A stretch of DNA of 64,000 nt from Elusimicrobiota bacterium (GCA_016715645.1 JADJZR010000003.1:124001-188000); one strand, 5' to 3'; shown: positions 36,708 through 46,231, counted from the stretch's first letter. Numbers and translations are program-made. The notes: generated from the letters alone by a model not told the origin.

Positions 36708-37952
36708 CTATTTCTTTATAAGAACCGGGGCTTCTTTTTCTTTCTGTCGAACACTGGGCAGAATCACTGTATCCCAGGGGGAACGCATCTCGTACCGTAT
36801 CCCACGCCAGGTGATACGGTTCGTGAACAAGGAATTGATGGTGTTGATCAGGCTCAAGAACGGCGCCAACGACGCGGCGAACATGTAGTGCCACTTCAGC
36901 CGAGCCAGCGAATCGGACAGCTGGGGCAACATTTCCCGCACCGATCCCAGCAACCACAGGGCGTTCACCCATTGGAGTGGAACCATCGCCAGACACGCGG
37001 AACCGATCAGGGCCGATGTTCCCCCCACCGTCAACCACAACAACAGGTTCGTTAGTCCGTACACCACAAAGAGACTTCCAAGCGAATGCCCAATCGCCGC
37101 GCCCCACCACAACGGCGGGAAATAGATCTTTGAAATCAGGCTCTGCCGGTTGGTGAACTCTATTGTTTGTCCCAAAGTCGACCCCTCGTGGCTGACCGCC
37201 ACACAGCTGGGCACAAACTGGGTCTCGAGCCCCAATTCGCGAACTTTCACCGTCAACATTAAATCGTCCGACAACGTTCGGTCCCAGGCCTGGGCAATGC
37301 CGGCACATTCAAAAACACTCTTTCGTATCGCCATGGCCCCGCCAAAACAGAAGTTGCGTTTGGAATCTGACATGAAAGGCAAGGCTCCGGCGTTCCAGGT
37401 ACTTCGCAGGATAGAGCCCAAACCTGTGTTCTGGGAAGCATACCACCGATACCCCGTGGTCGCGCCCACCTGGGGAAGTATCAACGGGGCCACCAGCCGC
37501 CGCACAAATCCCGCGTCCGGCCGCAGGTCCGAATCCGCAAACACCAACATGTCCGCGGATGTCCCCACAAATTCCACCGCCCGCAACAAATTCGTGATCT
37601 TTTGCGCCCGCACATTTTCAATTCCCGCCACAATGCGGCACGCTTTCACCCGCCCGGCATTCTCCTCTATCAAAGCGTCTATTTCCGCGCAGGCGGGATC
37701 GTCGGCCGTGGCCACTGAAAACACCAGTTCCAGAAACGGATAATCCTGATCAAAGAACGCCCGCAGGTTGTCGCGAAATCCCGGATCAATGCCCTTGCAC
37801 GGCAATATCACCGCCACCCGGCCCCGGGGCCGGGGATAGAGAACGTTCCCCAACACCCCCGCCTGTTTGCGAAACCGCGCGGTCAAAAACAACGGAATCA
37901 GCCCAAACACCACTGACAGCGCCACCAAGATCACAGCGACTGTGATGTTCAT
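36708..37952 (-). CDS. Membrane glycosyltransferase, GT21/ceramide-glucosyltransferase-like (module A)
   Basis: 414 residues: an N-terminal membrane helix (about 3-24), a GT-A domain with VILPCKG at 48-54, metal-binding FADSDLRP (Asp140, Asp142), catalytic DD at 229-230 and FTNRQ replacing the usual QxxRW, then about four C-terminal helices (about 280-390). This layout matches Glyco_transf_21, which includes ceramide glucosyltransferases and HpnI-type enzymes, so a lipid acceptor at the cytosolic face is likely. It overlaps the methyltransferase stop by 4 bp. Near-identical copies occur at 47743 (intact) and 56325 (broken). Confidence 0.85.
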   Translation of the reverse strand: MNITVAVILVALSVVFGLIPLFLTARFRKQAGVLGNVLYPRPRGRVAVILPCKGIDPGFRDNLRAFFDQDYPFLELVFSVATADDPACAEIDALIEENAGRVKACRIVAGIENVRAQKITNLLRAVEFVGTSADMLVFADSDLRPDAGFVRRLVAPLILPQVGATTGYRWYASQNTGLGSILRSTWNAGALPFMSDSKRNFCFGGAMAIRKSVFECAGIAQAWDRTLSDDLMLTVKVRELGLETQFVPSCVAVSHEGSTLGQTIEFTNRQSLISKIYFPPLWWGAAIGHSLGSLFVVYGLTNLLLWLTVGGTSALIGSACLAMVPLQWVNALWLLGSVREMLPQLSDSLARLKWHYMFAASLAPFLSLINTINSLFTNRITWRGIRYEMRSPWDTVILPSVRQKEKEAPVLIKK

Positions 37953-38644
37953 GGCCGGCCTCCAAACACCATCGTCATGTGATCTTTCTTTTTGGGGTCT
38001 ATGACAGCCATTTCAAGTCCCCGCTTTTCAAACGAATTGGCTGTTAGCGTTTTTAGGTTGGCTCTGTTCTGCGCATGGATTGGTTCCCAGACAAATCCGA
38101 TTCCACAGGAAGCGAAGGGGCCCAACTGGCGACCGATTAAGCCCTCCCAACTTGTTTTGAAACCCGCTGTTGTGGCAAGGTGCGACCATTGATCCCGAGT
38201 CCATTCGTGATGGGGAAGGGAAAAACCCTGGGACCAACGAAGGAACCGGTGGAATCCACGAAAGATCATCCGGTCAGTGACACTCTCGTTGCGATCTTCA
38301 AAGACAATGACCGCCCGGCGCGCCACGCGATGGGCCTCGGATAATACCGCCGCGGGATCTTCCGCGTGGTGCAATACCCAAAGGAGCAAAACGACGTCAA
38401 CACATTGATCGGGGAAGGGGAGCGTTTTCCCGTCGTATAAGGTGACGGGGAGAGTCGTCTCATTATGGTTTTCCACGTCCACGGGAATGAGGTCACACCG
38501 CATTCGGTTCTTTAAAAGGAGATCCAGCCGACAATCGCCCGCGCCCAAGTTGAGCACCTGCTCGCCCGGTCGAACCCATTGAATCAGCTTTTTGTAACTC
38601 CATTCCGCCCGGTGATCGTGCACCCACTGGTCCGCGTTTTTCAT
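37949..38644 (-). CDS. SAM methyltransferase type 1 (module A), chimeric C-terminus
   Basis: 231 residues from an ATG with Shine-Dalgarno GGGAGG. A class I methyltransferase: motif I in VLNLGAGDCRLDLLL, ALHIPVDVEN-like acidic loop (LIPVDVENH), VDVVLLLWVLHHAEDP and VIVFEDRNESV. It is near-identical to 58374-59033 until the end, where the last 16 residues (IDPKKKDHMTMVFGGR) are those of the type 2 methyltransferase of modules B and C. The gene is thus a fusion left by deletion of a type 2 gene. It is transcribed with the glycosyltransferase. Confidence 0.82.
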   Translation of the reverse strand: MKNADQWVHDHRAEWSYKKLIQWVRPGEQVLNLGAGDCRLDLLLKNRMRCDLIPVDVENHNETTLPVTLYDGKTLPFPDQCVDVVLLLWVLHHAEDPAAVLSEAHRVARRAVIVFEDRNESVTDRMIFRGFHRFLRWSQGFSLPHHEWTRDQWSHLATTAGFKTSWEGLIGRQLGPFASCGIGFVWEPIHAQNRANLKTLTANSFEKRGLEMAVIDPKKKDHMTMVFGGRP

Positions 38645-38707
38645 TTGATGCCTCCCATGAGCCGTTGTGTGCATCTCATCTTTCCACCCATAGTCTAGCG
38701 CACCCCC

Positions 38708-38751
38708 CTTACACCAACCCTAAGCGAACCTTACATGAATGTTAAATTTTG
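38708..38751. promoter_or_regulatory. 11-bp-phased operator, module A
   Basis: CTTAC, CCTAA, CTTAC and GTTAA begin at 38708, 38719, 38730 and 38741, exactly 11 bp apart, ending 16 bp before a -35 hexamer. This is OmpR/PhoB-type operator geometry. The regulator at 46232 is the nearest candidate. Confidence 0.6.
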
Positions 38752-38767
38752 AAACCCGTGAAAACGA

Positions 38768-38795
38768 TTGACAAAAGTCGAACTTACCGTATACT
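38768..38795 (+). promoter_or_regulatory. Sigma-70-type promoter of the module A surface operon
   Basis: TTGACA at 38768-38773, a 16-bp spacer and TATACT at 38790-38795. The ATG at 38820 follows about 18 nt after the expected start, with AGGAAA as a weak Shine-Dalgarno. Confidence 0.7.
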
Positions 38796-38819
38796 TCAAG
38801 AGAGCGAGGTCATAGGAAA

Positions 38820-40790
38820 ATGAATATCCGATTTATCATCCTAATGATGGTTTTGGTGATTGCCCCAACGCTGAATGCCGCGTCCTTTTCAGTTAATGGG
38901 AACGATCCGGACATGTCTTTGTATGTTGATAGGGATCACAAAAAATACATCATCCCATTCCGAACACCTCGATTTATCCATCGGGTGGGAGATTTTGATG
39001 GGGATGGGATACACGACTTTGTCCTAGTGACACAGGACAGATCAAATCCGACGCAATATGAAATTGATGTTATTTGGGGACCTTTGGATAACTTAATGCG
39101 ACTTGAATCAAAAACAGGTTTTCGGGTATTGATCACACCTCTTGTCAGTTTTCTTAAGCTTGAGTTGAGAGACATCAATGGAGATGGAAATGATGAAATC
39201 ATTATTGCGTGTCCCGCCTCGGTGGTCCGTTTCTCTCCAAACGGAGTTGTGCATATCATGAAAGGAGGAACCCGCCGAACGGGCACGCTGGACCTGGACC
39301 AAACTCCAGCCGACATTGAAATAACGCACAACGAAACGGGGAGTTTTGGGTCGGACATCGCTGTTGGCGATTTTGACGGGGATCTGAAGAAAGATCTTGC
39401 CGTTAGTTCGTCGTTGGGGGTCCATCTCCTCTATGGGACGACCCCCTATCCAGAGGGATCGATCGCATTCAACAGCTGGCCCCGACTTCCCGCATTACTT
39501 CATCTGCCGGGGAATCCCCTTGGATGGAAGCTCATCGTCTCCGACATTAACCGCGACGGAAAAGAAGATCTGGTTTTATCAGCTCCTGGGTATCAATTAT
39601 GGACAGGAGGGACTCAAGAGGACGGATCAATCTACACAGTGTGGGGAAGCAGTGCCATCCCTCCCCTCCTTGACTTAACCACAACAGGTCCCGACGTTAA
39701 GGTGACCGCGGTGGGAGGGCTCGGGGCCATTCGGGCAGTGGCGGCGGGAAATTTCGGCGGAGATGACAACCAGGAAATGGCGGTGATCAGAGAAAATGGC
39801 CCCCCCCTCCTCGTAGACGGGGCACTCCTCACTTCGGGGCTTCGCACGATAGATTTGTTGGCGGGGAACCCCCACTCTCAACCCACCACGTCCCTTTTGC
39901 CCTCAAGAACGATGAACCCAGCCTACGCCGACGTGGCCATGGGCGATTTTGACGGGGACGGGAAAGCGGACGTTCTGATGGGAATGGAGGATTCAGAATA
40001 TAGTGCTGATAATCTCCTTAATAAAGTTTTTATCCTTTGGAGTTCTGATGTTTTGGTGGGACCCCCCTTGCCCGGGCCCATCGAAACCCCTTCTCTCACG
40101 GTCTTTGGCGATATCGAAACGCTCGGATTGGGCGACATAAACAAAGATGGTCTTTCGGATCTAATCCTGTCAGGAGCGGTTAGAAACGTTTATCTCCCCG
40201 GACCCTTTGTCTACGGGAGCGTGTTTGGTTTCTTTGGATATCGTCCACTGAATAATCCCACCCTCGATATCGTGGAACACCGGCCGGAATCTAGGCAAGC
40301 CACCGTGGGGGTGGGGGTGGACGGGGACCCGGTGGAAATGAATTTTTCCGGCGACGTGGACGAATCGATCCTGAACCAATGGATCCCCCTACAAACACCT
40401 TACCGATTGACGCTCAGCGCGCCCGCGGGGGTCAAAAACGTGAACGTCAAATTCCGTAACGCCTACCGGCGCGAAAGCGCCAGTGTTCAAAAATCCCTCA
40501 CCATCGCCGTTCAAGCGCCACAGCTCAGCACCCTCTCCAATAGGGTCAGACCAGGACGGCGAGTGCAATTCGATTGTCATCTGCCCATGGCGGGGAGGGT
40601 TCAAGCCTGGATCTTCAACTTGGAGGGGGAAGAGATCAAAAGCCTGATGGACAGGGATGCGCCGCCCGGCGTTGTGGGTGTGGAATGGGACGGCACCAAC
40701 AATGCCGGGAAAGGCGTGGCCGCCGGGGTGTATGTGTTGGTAGTGGATATCGACGGGCAAAAAGAAAGGAGAAACGTCGTTGTTCAATAA
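38820..40790 (+). CDS. Secreted FG-GAP beta-propeller protein with FlgD-type Ig domain (module A, first)
   Basis: 656 residues. A signal peptide (FIILMMVLVIAPTLNAASF) is followed by about seven FG-GAP/VCBS repeats with Ca-binding loops (GDFDGDGIHD, RDINGDGNDE, GDFDGDLKKD, SDINRDGKED, GDFDGDGKAD, GDINKDGLSD). Next comes a conserved 65-residue region (GDPVEMNFSGDVDES...QWIPLQTPYR...VKFRNAYRRES), then a FlgD-like Ig domain ending VEWDGTNNAGKG..YVLVVDIDGQ. Such propellers bind ligands or matrix outside the cell. The first half is more AT-rich than the C-terminal third. It overlaps the next FG-GAP gene. Confidence 0.85.
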   Translation: MNIRFIILMMVLVIAPTLNAASFSVNGNDPDMSLYVDRDHKKYIIPFRTPRFIHRVGDFDGDGIHDFVLVTQDRSNPTQYEIDVIWGPLDNLMRLESKTGFRVLITPLVSFLKLELRDINGDGNDEIIIACPASVVRFSPNGVVHIMKGGTRRTGTLDLDQTPADIEITHNETGSFGSDIAVGDFDGDLKKDLAVSSSLGVHLLYGTTPYPEGSIAFNSWPRLPALLHLPGNPLGWKLIVSDINRDGKEDLVLSAPGYQLWTGGTQEDGSIYTVWGSSAIPPLLDLTTTGPDVKVTAVGGLGAIRAVAAGNFGGDDNQEMAVIRENGPPLLVDGALLTSGLRTIDLLAGNPHSQPTTSLLPSRTMNPAYADVAMGDFDGDGKADVLMGMEDSEYSADNLLNKVFILWSSDVLVGPPLPGPIETPSLTVFGDIETLGLGDINKDGLSDLILSGAVRNVYLPGPFVYGSVFGFFGYRPLNNPTLDIVEHRPESRQATVGVGVDGDPVEMNFSGDVDESILNQWIPLQTPYRLTLSAPAGVKNVNVKFRNAYRRESASVQKSLTIAVQAPQLSTLSNRVRPGRRVQFDCHLPMAGRVQAWIFNLEGEEIKSLMDRDAPPGVVGVEWDGTNNAGKGVAAGVYVLVVDIDGQKERRNVVVQ

Positions 40791-42609
40791 GACACTGCTT
40801 TCATTGGCTCTCTGTTTTTCCGCCGGCCTATTACGGGCGACTGTCCTATCCACCGAAAGGGGTGAACCCGACATCACCTTACACATTGATCGGTACACCG
40901 CCGATGGCAGGTTTGGGGCCTACCCTGGAGATTTTGACGGTGACGGACACAGGGATTTAGCCATTTCTTTAGACCCAGGGACAAATCGAGCTGAAATCCA
41001 TATTGTGAGGGGCCCCCTTCCACATCTTTCTCGTCTCGAAACCGTCATTTCCATGACAATTTTTTCCCGCTTTACTAACCACTATTATGCAATTGTCTCC
41101 GTGGGCGATGTGAATGGCGATGGGAAGGACGATTTGCTGATTGGCAATAATGTGTTGAGTGAGCCAGGCTCCGTTGACATTGTTTTTGGTCGAGAGAATT
41201 TGTCCGGAACCCTCGATTTGGATCTATCGGCGGCTGACCTCACAATTTGGGGAGCCTCCCTGGCCAAAGTGGGGAACTTCAATCAGGACCATCTGCTTGA
41301 CCTGATTGTCAGTGACTTTTACAGGGGGAAAACCCACATTATCTACGGAACACGCCCCTTTCCAACGGGAACATACGATTTAGATGCCTCAACCCCTTCC
41401 GTCACTTTTACACATCCACTTGGACCATCCGCCCCTGTGATCGCTGACATCAATAACGACAATCTGGATGACATTATAATTCCGGCGAAGAATTTGCATG
41501 TGGTCTGGGGGAGCAACGCTTTGCCCCAAAACTGGGTATTCGCATCCACCCCAGCGAACGTGACCATTATGGCGGATGCAGGAGTTGGGTCGTTGTATTG
41601 CCGCGCCGCAGGCGATTTCGGCGGAGACGGGCGGGCCGACCTCCTTGCAGAAGTCCTCCTTTCCGGACCCGAAGACACTATCCTCATTGACGGTACGTCC
41701 TTACTGTCGGGCAACGCGACGATTGACGTCATCCAAGGAAATCTCAACTTCGTTCCCTCTACGCCCATTCCAATCAATTATTTCCGTGGCGTAACCATGG
41801 GCGACTTTGACGGGGATGGTCGGTCTGATATTTCCTCTGATGTGTTCGTCTTTCTAAGCTCCGACTACCCGTCCACCGGTCAGATCCCCCCTGTATTTGG
41901 CACGACCTCAGTGACAATAAGTGGTGACACTATTCATTCTTCTCAGGTTGAGGATTTGAACGGGGACAAGTTTGAAGATCTCATCCTTGTCGGGTTGGGA
42001 AGAAACATTAGTCTTCCAGGCCCGGCCATCTACGGCGCCTTGTATTGTTTCTATGGTTTTCGACCCTTGAAAACACCCAGCCTTCAGGTTGTGAACCACA
42101 CAGAGGATTCCCGCTGGGCCACGGTCACCCTCGGCGTCACGGGAGACCCCACTGAAATGAAATTTTCCGGCGACGTGGCCGATTCGATTAAGGATCAATG
42201 GATCCCTTATCAAACCCCCTACCGCCTCGCGCTCAGTTCTCCGGAAGGATCTAAATCACTCCAGGTCAAATTCCGCAACGCGTTTCTCAGGGAAAGCGAG
42301 AGCGTTCAGCAGTCGATGTCCGTCACTGTCGGGACATCCCAGGTAACAACGGTTGCCAACCGCGTGCGGCCCGGCCGGCCCGCCGCTTTTGATTGTCATT
42401 TGACGACCCTTGCCCGCGTGCGGGCTTGGGTGTATACATTGGAAGGGGAAGAAATCCGATCCCTGCCGGACCAAGAATCGTCCGCCGGCATTGTTCCCAT
42501 CGAATGGGACGGCCGCAACAACGCCGGCAAATCGGTGGCCCCCGGCGTCTACGTTCTGGTCATCGACGTGGACGGAAAAAAAGAGAGGAGAAACGTCGTT
42601 GTTCAATAA
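40780..42609 (+). CDS. Secreted FG-GAP beta-propeller protein with FlgD-type Ig domain (module A, second)
   Basis: 609 residues, paralogous to the preceding gene. It starts from a TTG inside the previous gene's last codons (TTGTTCAATAAG overlaps the VVVQ stop). Signal peptide LLSLALCFSAGLLRA, then FG-GAP loops (GDFDGDGHRD, GDVNGDGKDD, GNFNQDHLLD, GDFGGDGRAD, GDFDGDGRSD, EDLNGDKFED) and the same C-terminal constant region (GDPTEMKFSGDVADS, VKFRNAFLRES, WDGRNNAGKS). Tandem duplication of the upstream gene is likely, with faster divergence of the propeller than of the tail. Confidence 0.85.
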   Translation: MFNKTLLSLALCFSAGLLRATVLSTERGEPDITLHIDRYTADGRFGAYPGDFDGDGHRDLAISLDPGTNRAEIHIVRGPLPHLSRLETVISMTIFSRFTNHYYAIVSVGDVNGDGKDDLLIGNNVLSEPGSVDIVFGRENLSGTLDLDLSAADLTIWGASLAKVGNFNQDHLLDLIVSDFYRGKTHIIYGTRPFPTGTYDLDASTPSVTFTHPLGPSAPVIADINNDNLDDIIIPAKNLHVVWGSNALPQNWVFASTPANVTIMADAGVGSLYCRAAGDFGGDGRADLLAEVLLSGPEDTILIDGTSLLSGNATIDVIQGNLNFVPSTPIPINYFRGVTMGDFDGDGRSDISSDVFVFLSSDYPSTGQIPPVFGTTSVTISGDTIHSSQVEDLNGDKFEDLILVGLGRNISLPGPAIYGALYCFYGFRPLKTPSLQVVNHTEDSRWATVTLGVTGDPTEMKFSGDVADSIKDQWIPYQTPYRLALSSPEGSKSLQVKFRNAFLRESESVQQSMSVTVGTSQVTTVANRVRPGRPAAFDCHLTTLARVRAWVYTLEGEEIRSLPDQESSAGIVPIEWDGRNNAGKSVAPGVYVLVIDVDGKKERRNVVVQ

Positions 42610-42632
42610 GACATCGATTCATCAGTTTTGGG

Positions 42633-42808
42633 AGAGAGGGGAGAGGGGAAGGAAAATTAAGATTTTCCCTCTCCACTTGGGAGGCCGGTCGCAGAGCTCC
42701 CGCTGGTTTCCGGCCTGGCGGCCTTCAACCATTTCTCGGGCTCCCACGCCCGAGTCACACCAACCCCGGGGGCGCCAGAGGCGCTGTTGCGAGGGCAGGG
42801 TGAGGGAA
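42633..42808. repeat. Expanded R1/R3-type repeat inserted at the 5' end of the PorV-like gene
   Basis: The right part ends GCGAGGGCAGGGTGAGGG, the complement of the R1 start. The middle (42688-42786) carries R3 ends (GTCGCAGAGCTCC and GCGCCAGAGGCGCTG) around a hairpin (CTCGGGC TCCCAC GCCCGAG). It separates a leftover TTGTTCAATAAG start at 42599 from the signal-peptide region of the next gene. Confidence 0.55.
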
Positions 42809-44575
42809 CTAATTCGTTCCCTTGTCTCTGTGGTTTTTCTTTTTCCCTCTTTCAGTTTCGGTGCTTTTTCCAGCGACGACGCGGGCACCCGCGGCCCCGC
42901 GCTTTTGAAAAAGCCCGTGGGCGTGCGCGCCGTGGGGTTGGGCGGATCTTTCGTGGGCGTTGCCGACGACGCCAGCGCGCTGTTTTGGAACCCGGCGGGC
43001 ATTGACCAAATGGCCCAGCCGGAAATCCTGTTCATGCACGCGGACTCGTTTTTTGATCAAACCCAAGATTTCATTGGATACGTGAAACCCGTTTGGTGGG
43101 CCGGCGAACGCCGCACACTGGGCGTTAACGTGTCGTATCTGTCCATCCCCGGGTTCGACGTGGTGGAAGACGAAGCCCCGGTCGACCGCGCTCGCCCGTC
43201 GGATTTGGCGGTGGGAGTCTCCTACGCTCAACCGTGGCGGTCCGTGCACCTGGGAGCGACCGTAAAAGCCATTCGCCAACAGGGCTTGGACTCTACGGCC
43301 CAGGCCTACGCTTTGGACATGGGATTGTTCGCCAAACCGCGGGAATGGTTTTCCTGGGGGGCCTCCCTGGCCAATGTGGGCACCGCCCTTCGCGGCGGGC
43401 CCGAACCCATCGCGTTGCCCACCGTTTTCCGAGCGGGGTTTGGCCACCGGATCATGTTTCTCTCAAGCCGGCCGGGCAAAGACACCGTGCTGTTGACGGG
43501 CGCCCTCGAAGCGCCCTGGGACGATGGCATCGCTCCCCAGGTGGGGACGGAATATTCCCGTCGCTGGGGGACGGACAACCGCGCGTCGGTCCGGTTGGGG
43601 TATCGCGGGGGATCACAGGCCCACACGTTCGATAACGGCGCTTTCGCCATCGGCGCCGGCATCGATTGGCGGTCTTTCCGACTCAACTACGCCTACCGTC
43701 CCCACGAGGCTCTGGGAGCGGCCCAATTCCTGGACCTGTCCGTGCGCTGGGGATCCCCCCTGGCTCAAGAAACCAAACGACGCGAACTGATACAAGACAT
43801 TCAAGACCACGCGGCGGCAGGCGATTTAGCGAAAGCCCAGGCGTCCCTTAAGGAAGCCCTGGCGCTTTCCCCCCGACACGAGCCCATTCGGCGGTTGGAC
43901 CAAACCCTTCGCCAACGTTTTGCCGACAGTCTCGATCCGGCCACCCTCTTCGCATCCGGCCAGGACGCGTTCCGCCGCAAAGAGTATGAGAAAGCCGCGG
44001 ACCTTTTCCGCAAGATTTTGGTGATTCAGCCTATGCACAAGGAAGCCGCGGACCAATTGGCGAAAACCGAAACCGTTCTCGCCAACCGCCGTTTGGCCCA
44101 ACTGAAAGAGCAGGTCGCCCAGGCCCAACGGAAAGAACGGGAGGACATCGTTCGAAGCGCGGTCCAAGACATGGACCGCCAACGCTGGGCCGCCGCGTTA
44201 ACGAAATGGAAACGATTGTTGACCCTGGACCCGAACCATGTCCGGGCCCAAACAGGCGTGGAGGAATGTCTCAAAGGAATTTACCAGGAAGCCCGTGCCG
44301 CTGAAAAAGACGGGGACCTCACCAACGCTCTGGCCATGTACCATGCCATCCAGCGGGAAACTCCCTCGTACAGGGACGTCTCAAAAAGGATCACCGCGAT
44401 CAACGCCGGCCAAAAGGACAAAAACGCCAAAGAAGGTTTGGAAAAATATACCGAAGGCGTCCAGGCCTACCAGGCGGGCGACCGGGACCGCGCGCGGACG
44501 CTTTTTGAAGAAGCGCACCGGCTCCTTCCCGACGACAAAACGATTCAACGGGCGTTGGATCGGATGAACCCATGA
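42800..44575 (+). CDS. PorV/PorQ-like outer-membrane barrel with C-terminal TPR domain (module A)
   Basis: 591 residues from the GTG at 42800. A signal peptide (LIRSLVSVVFLFPSFSFGAF) leads into the family signature GTRGPALLKKPVGVRAVGLG, GSFVGVADDASALFWNPAG and a barrel of about 14 strands to residue about 310. TPR repeats and a coiled coil follow (LFASGQDAFRRKEYEKAADL, ALTKWKRLLTLDPNHVRAQT, GVQAYQAGDRDRARTLFEEA). PorV of type IX secretion carries cargo from the export pore. The TPR tail would lie in the periplasm or at the surface. The frame is open to 42410 through a repeat, but that N-terminus is not signal-like. It overlaps the kinase by 4 bp. Confidence 0.82.
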   Translation: MRELIRSLVSVVFLFPSFSFGAFSSDDAGTRGPALLKKPVGVRAVGLGGSFVGVADDASALFWNPAGIDQMAQPEILFMHADSFFDQTQDFIGYVKPVWWAGERRTLGVNVSYLSIPGFDVVEDEAPVDRARPSDLAVGVSYAQPWRSVHLGATVKAIRQQGLDSTAQAYALDMGLFAKPREWFSWGASLANVGTALRGGPEPIALPTVFRAGFGHRIMFLSSRPGKDTVLLTGALEAPWDDGIAPQVGTEYSRRWGTDNRASVRLGYRGGSQAHTFDNGAFAIGAGIDWRSFRLNYAYRPHEALGAAQFLDLSVRWGSPLAQETKRRELIQDIQDHAAAGDLAKAQASLKEALALSPRHEPIRRLDQTLRQRFADSLDPATLFASGQDAFRRKEYEKAADLFRKILVIQPMHKEAADQLAKTETVLANRRLAQLKEQVAQAQRKEREDIVRSAVQDMDRQRWAAALTKWKRLLTLDPNHVRAQTGVEECLKGIYQEARAAEKDGDLTNALAMYHAIQRETPSYRDVSKRITAINAGQKDKNAKEGLEKYTEGVQAYQAGDRDRARTLFEEAHRLLPDDKTIQRALDRMNP

Positions 44576-46038
44576 CACTTCGAACGCGCGTCAGCCTGTG
44601 GATGGGCGTCACGTTGTGCGTCGTCATCACGGCCATGGGCACCGCCCTCTACCTGAGTGAAAAAAAGTTGTTAACGCGGAATTTGGAAGAAACCCGCCAA
44701 TCCTTGGTGCATAATTTCGCCCAAACCTGCGCCGACGCGTGGAGCGTGCACGACGAGTTGGCCGCGGTCAACGCCGCGGAAACCTTGCGCCGCACCCCCG
44801 GGGTCTTGGACGCCTATTGCGTCAACACCCACCTCCTTGTTTTCGCCCATTCCAACGGGGCCCTCATTGGGAAAAAAGTCGACGCTCTCCCCCCACCCGC
44901 CCCGCACACATGGACACTCAAAGAAAATTGGCCCACCCGGGCCGACATGCTTCGCCGTTCCACCAACGTCGGGCGCGGTCAAAGCCATGCGGGCGTTGTG
45001 TTTTCCCGTTCCCATTTCGACGCCCTTATCGAAAAAACACTGCGCGACACCGCCCGCCGGATTTCCGGCATTACAGCCGGGGCTCTGCTCGTGGGCCTCC
45101 TGGGAGCGTTGATTTTAGCGAGCGGATTAACCCGCCCCATCCGGGCCATTGCCCAGGGAACCCGGGAACTGGCTCAGGGCCATTTGGACCATCGTTTGAA
45201 CATCCAGCGGTCTGACGAACTGGGCCAATTAGCCACGGACTTTAACCAGATGGCCGTGCGGCTGGGCGAGCTGGACCAAATGAAAAACGATTTCGTCGCC
45301 AACGTGTCCCACGAACTGCGGTCCCCCCTATCGGCCATTGAGGGCTACATCAACTTCATCACGGAGGAAATAAGGCGGGGTCGGCCGGAGAAGATCCTCG
45401 ACTATCTCGCCACCATGCGCAACAACGCCACGCGCCTGGGAAAGTTTGTCAACAATGTTTTGGATTTGTCGAAAATAGATGCCGGTCAGATCGCGCCGGA
45501 CCTTAAAGCGGTGGACGTCACAGAACTGCTGGAGGAACTGGTGGATCTATACGGCCCGAAAGCCCGGGAAATTTCCGTCACGCTCACGGCGGAAAATGTC
45601 CCCGCGAACGTGACCGCCCTGGCGGACCCCGACCATGTCCGGCAAGCCCTCACCAACCTGGTCGGCAACGCGCTCAAATTCACCCCGCCCGGCGGGAGCG
45701 TCACCCTGTCCGCCCAAGGCGGAGTGATCGTCGATCAGAAACTTCGCCGTCACCTGACATCAGAAAAAGCCGCCACGCGCTACGTTCGCATTTCAGTTGC
45801 CGACACAGGCCCCGGAATATCCCCCACCGACCTGCCTCGCCTCTTCAATCGGTTCGAACAGGTGAAAGAGGCTCGGGAAAAGGTCAAAGGCAACAAAGGA
45901 ACCGGTTTGGGGTTGGCCATCACCCGAGAACTCATGGAAGCCCAGGGCGGCGCGGTCATGGTCGACAGCGCGTTGAACCAAGGAAGCGTCTTTTCCTTAT
46001 ACCTCCCCCAAACCGCCGCCACCCACCTTTCCCGCTGA
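44572..46038 (+). CDS. Membrane HAMP histidine kinase (module A)
   Basis: 488 residues: helix 1 (about 7-28), a Cache-like periplasmic sensor (about 30-160, VLDAYCVNTHLLVFAHSNGALIG), helix 2 (about 165-186), HAMP (186-240), HisKA with His247 in VSHELRSPLSAI, and HATPase (LVGNALKFTPPGG, ADTGPGIS, GTGLGLAI). Its ATG overlaps the PorV-like stop (ATGA), so sensor and surface proteins are made together. It could monitor display or ligand binding by the FG-GAP proteins (inference). The convergent regulator at 46232 may be its partner. Confidence 0.92.
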   Translation: MTLRTRVSLWMGVTLCVVITAMGTALYLSEKKLLTRNLEETRQSLVHNFAQTCADAWSVHDELAAVNAAETLRRTPGVLDAYCVNTHLLVFAHSNGALIGKKVDALPPPAPHTWTLKENWPTRADMLRRSTNVGRGQSHAGVVFSRSHFDALIEKTLRDTARRISGITAGALLVGLLGALILASGLTRPIRAIAQGTRELAQGHLDHRLNIQRSDELGQLATDFNQMAVRLGELDQMKNDFVANVSHELRSPLSAIEGYINFITEEIRRGRPEKILDYLATMRNNATRLGKFVNNVLDLSKIDAGQIAPDLKAVDVTELLEELVDLYGPKAREISVTLTAENVPANVTALADPDHVRQALTNLVGNALKFTPPGGSVTLSAQGGVIVDQKLRRHLTSEKAATRYVRISVADTGPGISPTDLPRLFNRFEQVKEAREKVKGNKGTGLGLAITRELMEAQGGAVMVDSALNQGSVFSLYLPQTAATHLSR

Positions 46039-46053
46039 CAGAAATAGGGAGGA

Positions 46054-46120
46054 TCTTTGTTTTCCTTCCCCTCTTGGGGGAAGGTGGCCCGAAGGGGCGG
46101 ATGAGGGACCTGTCAGTTAC
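46054..46120. repeat. R1 repeat, right half
   Basis: CTTCCCCTCTTGGGGGAAGG, then CCCGAAGGGG and GGATGAGGGACCTGTCAGTTAC. The left half is missing. The following 46121-46231 is AT-rich with an inverted pair TAGCCAA/TTGGCTA and no gene. Confidence 0.65.
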
Positions 46121-46231
46121 AAATATAGCCAAATTAGCGGTATTACATAACTTGGCTAATATTGCTACATATTAGACATGAATCCCATCCGGCCCGGCGG
46201 ACCCGCGGCCTCTTTTGGTAGGGGGGCAAGG

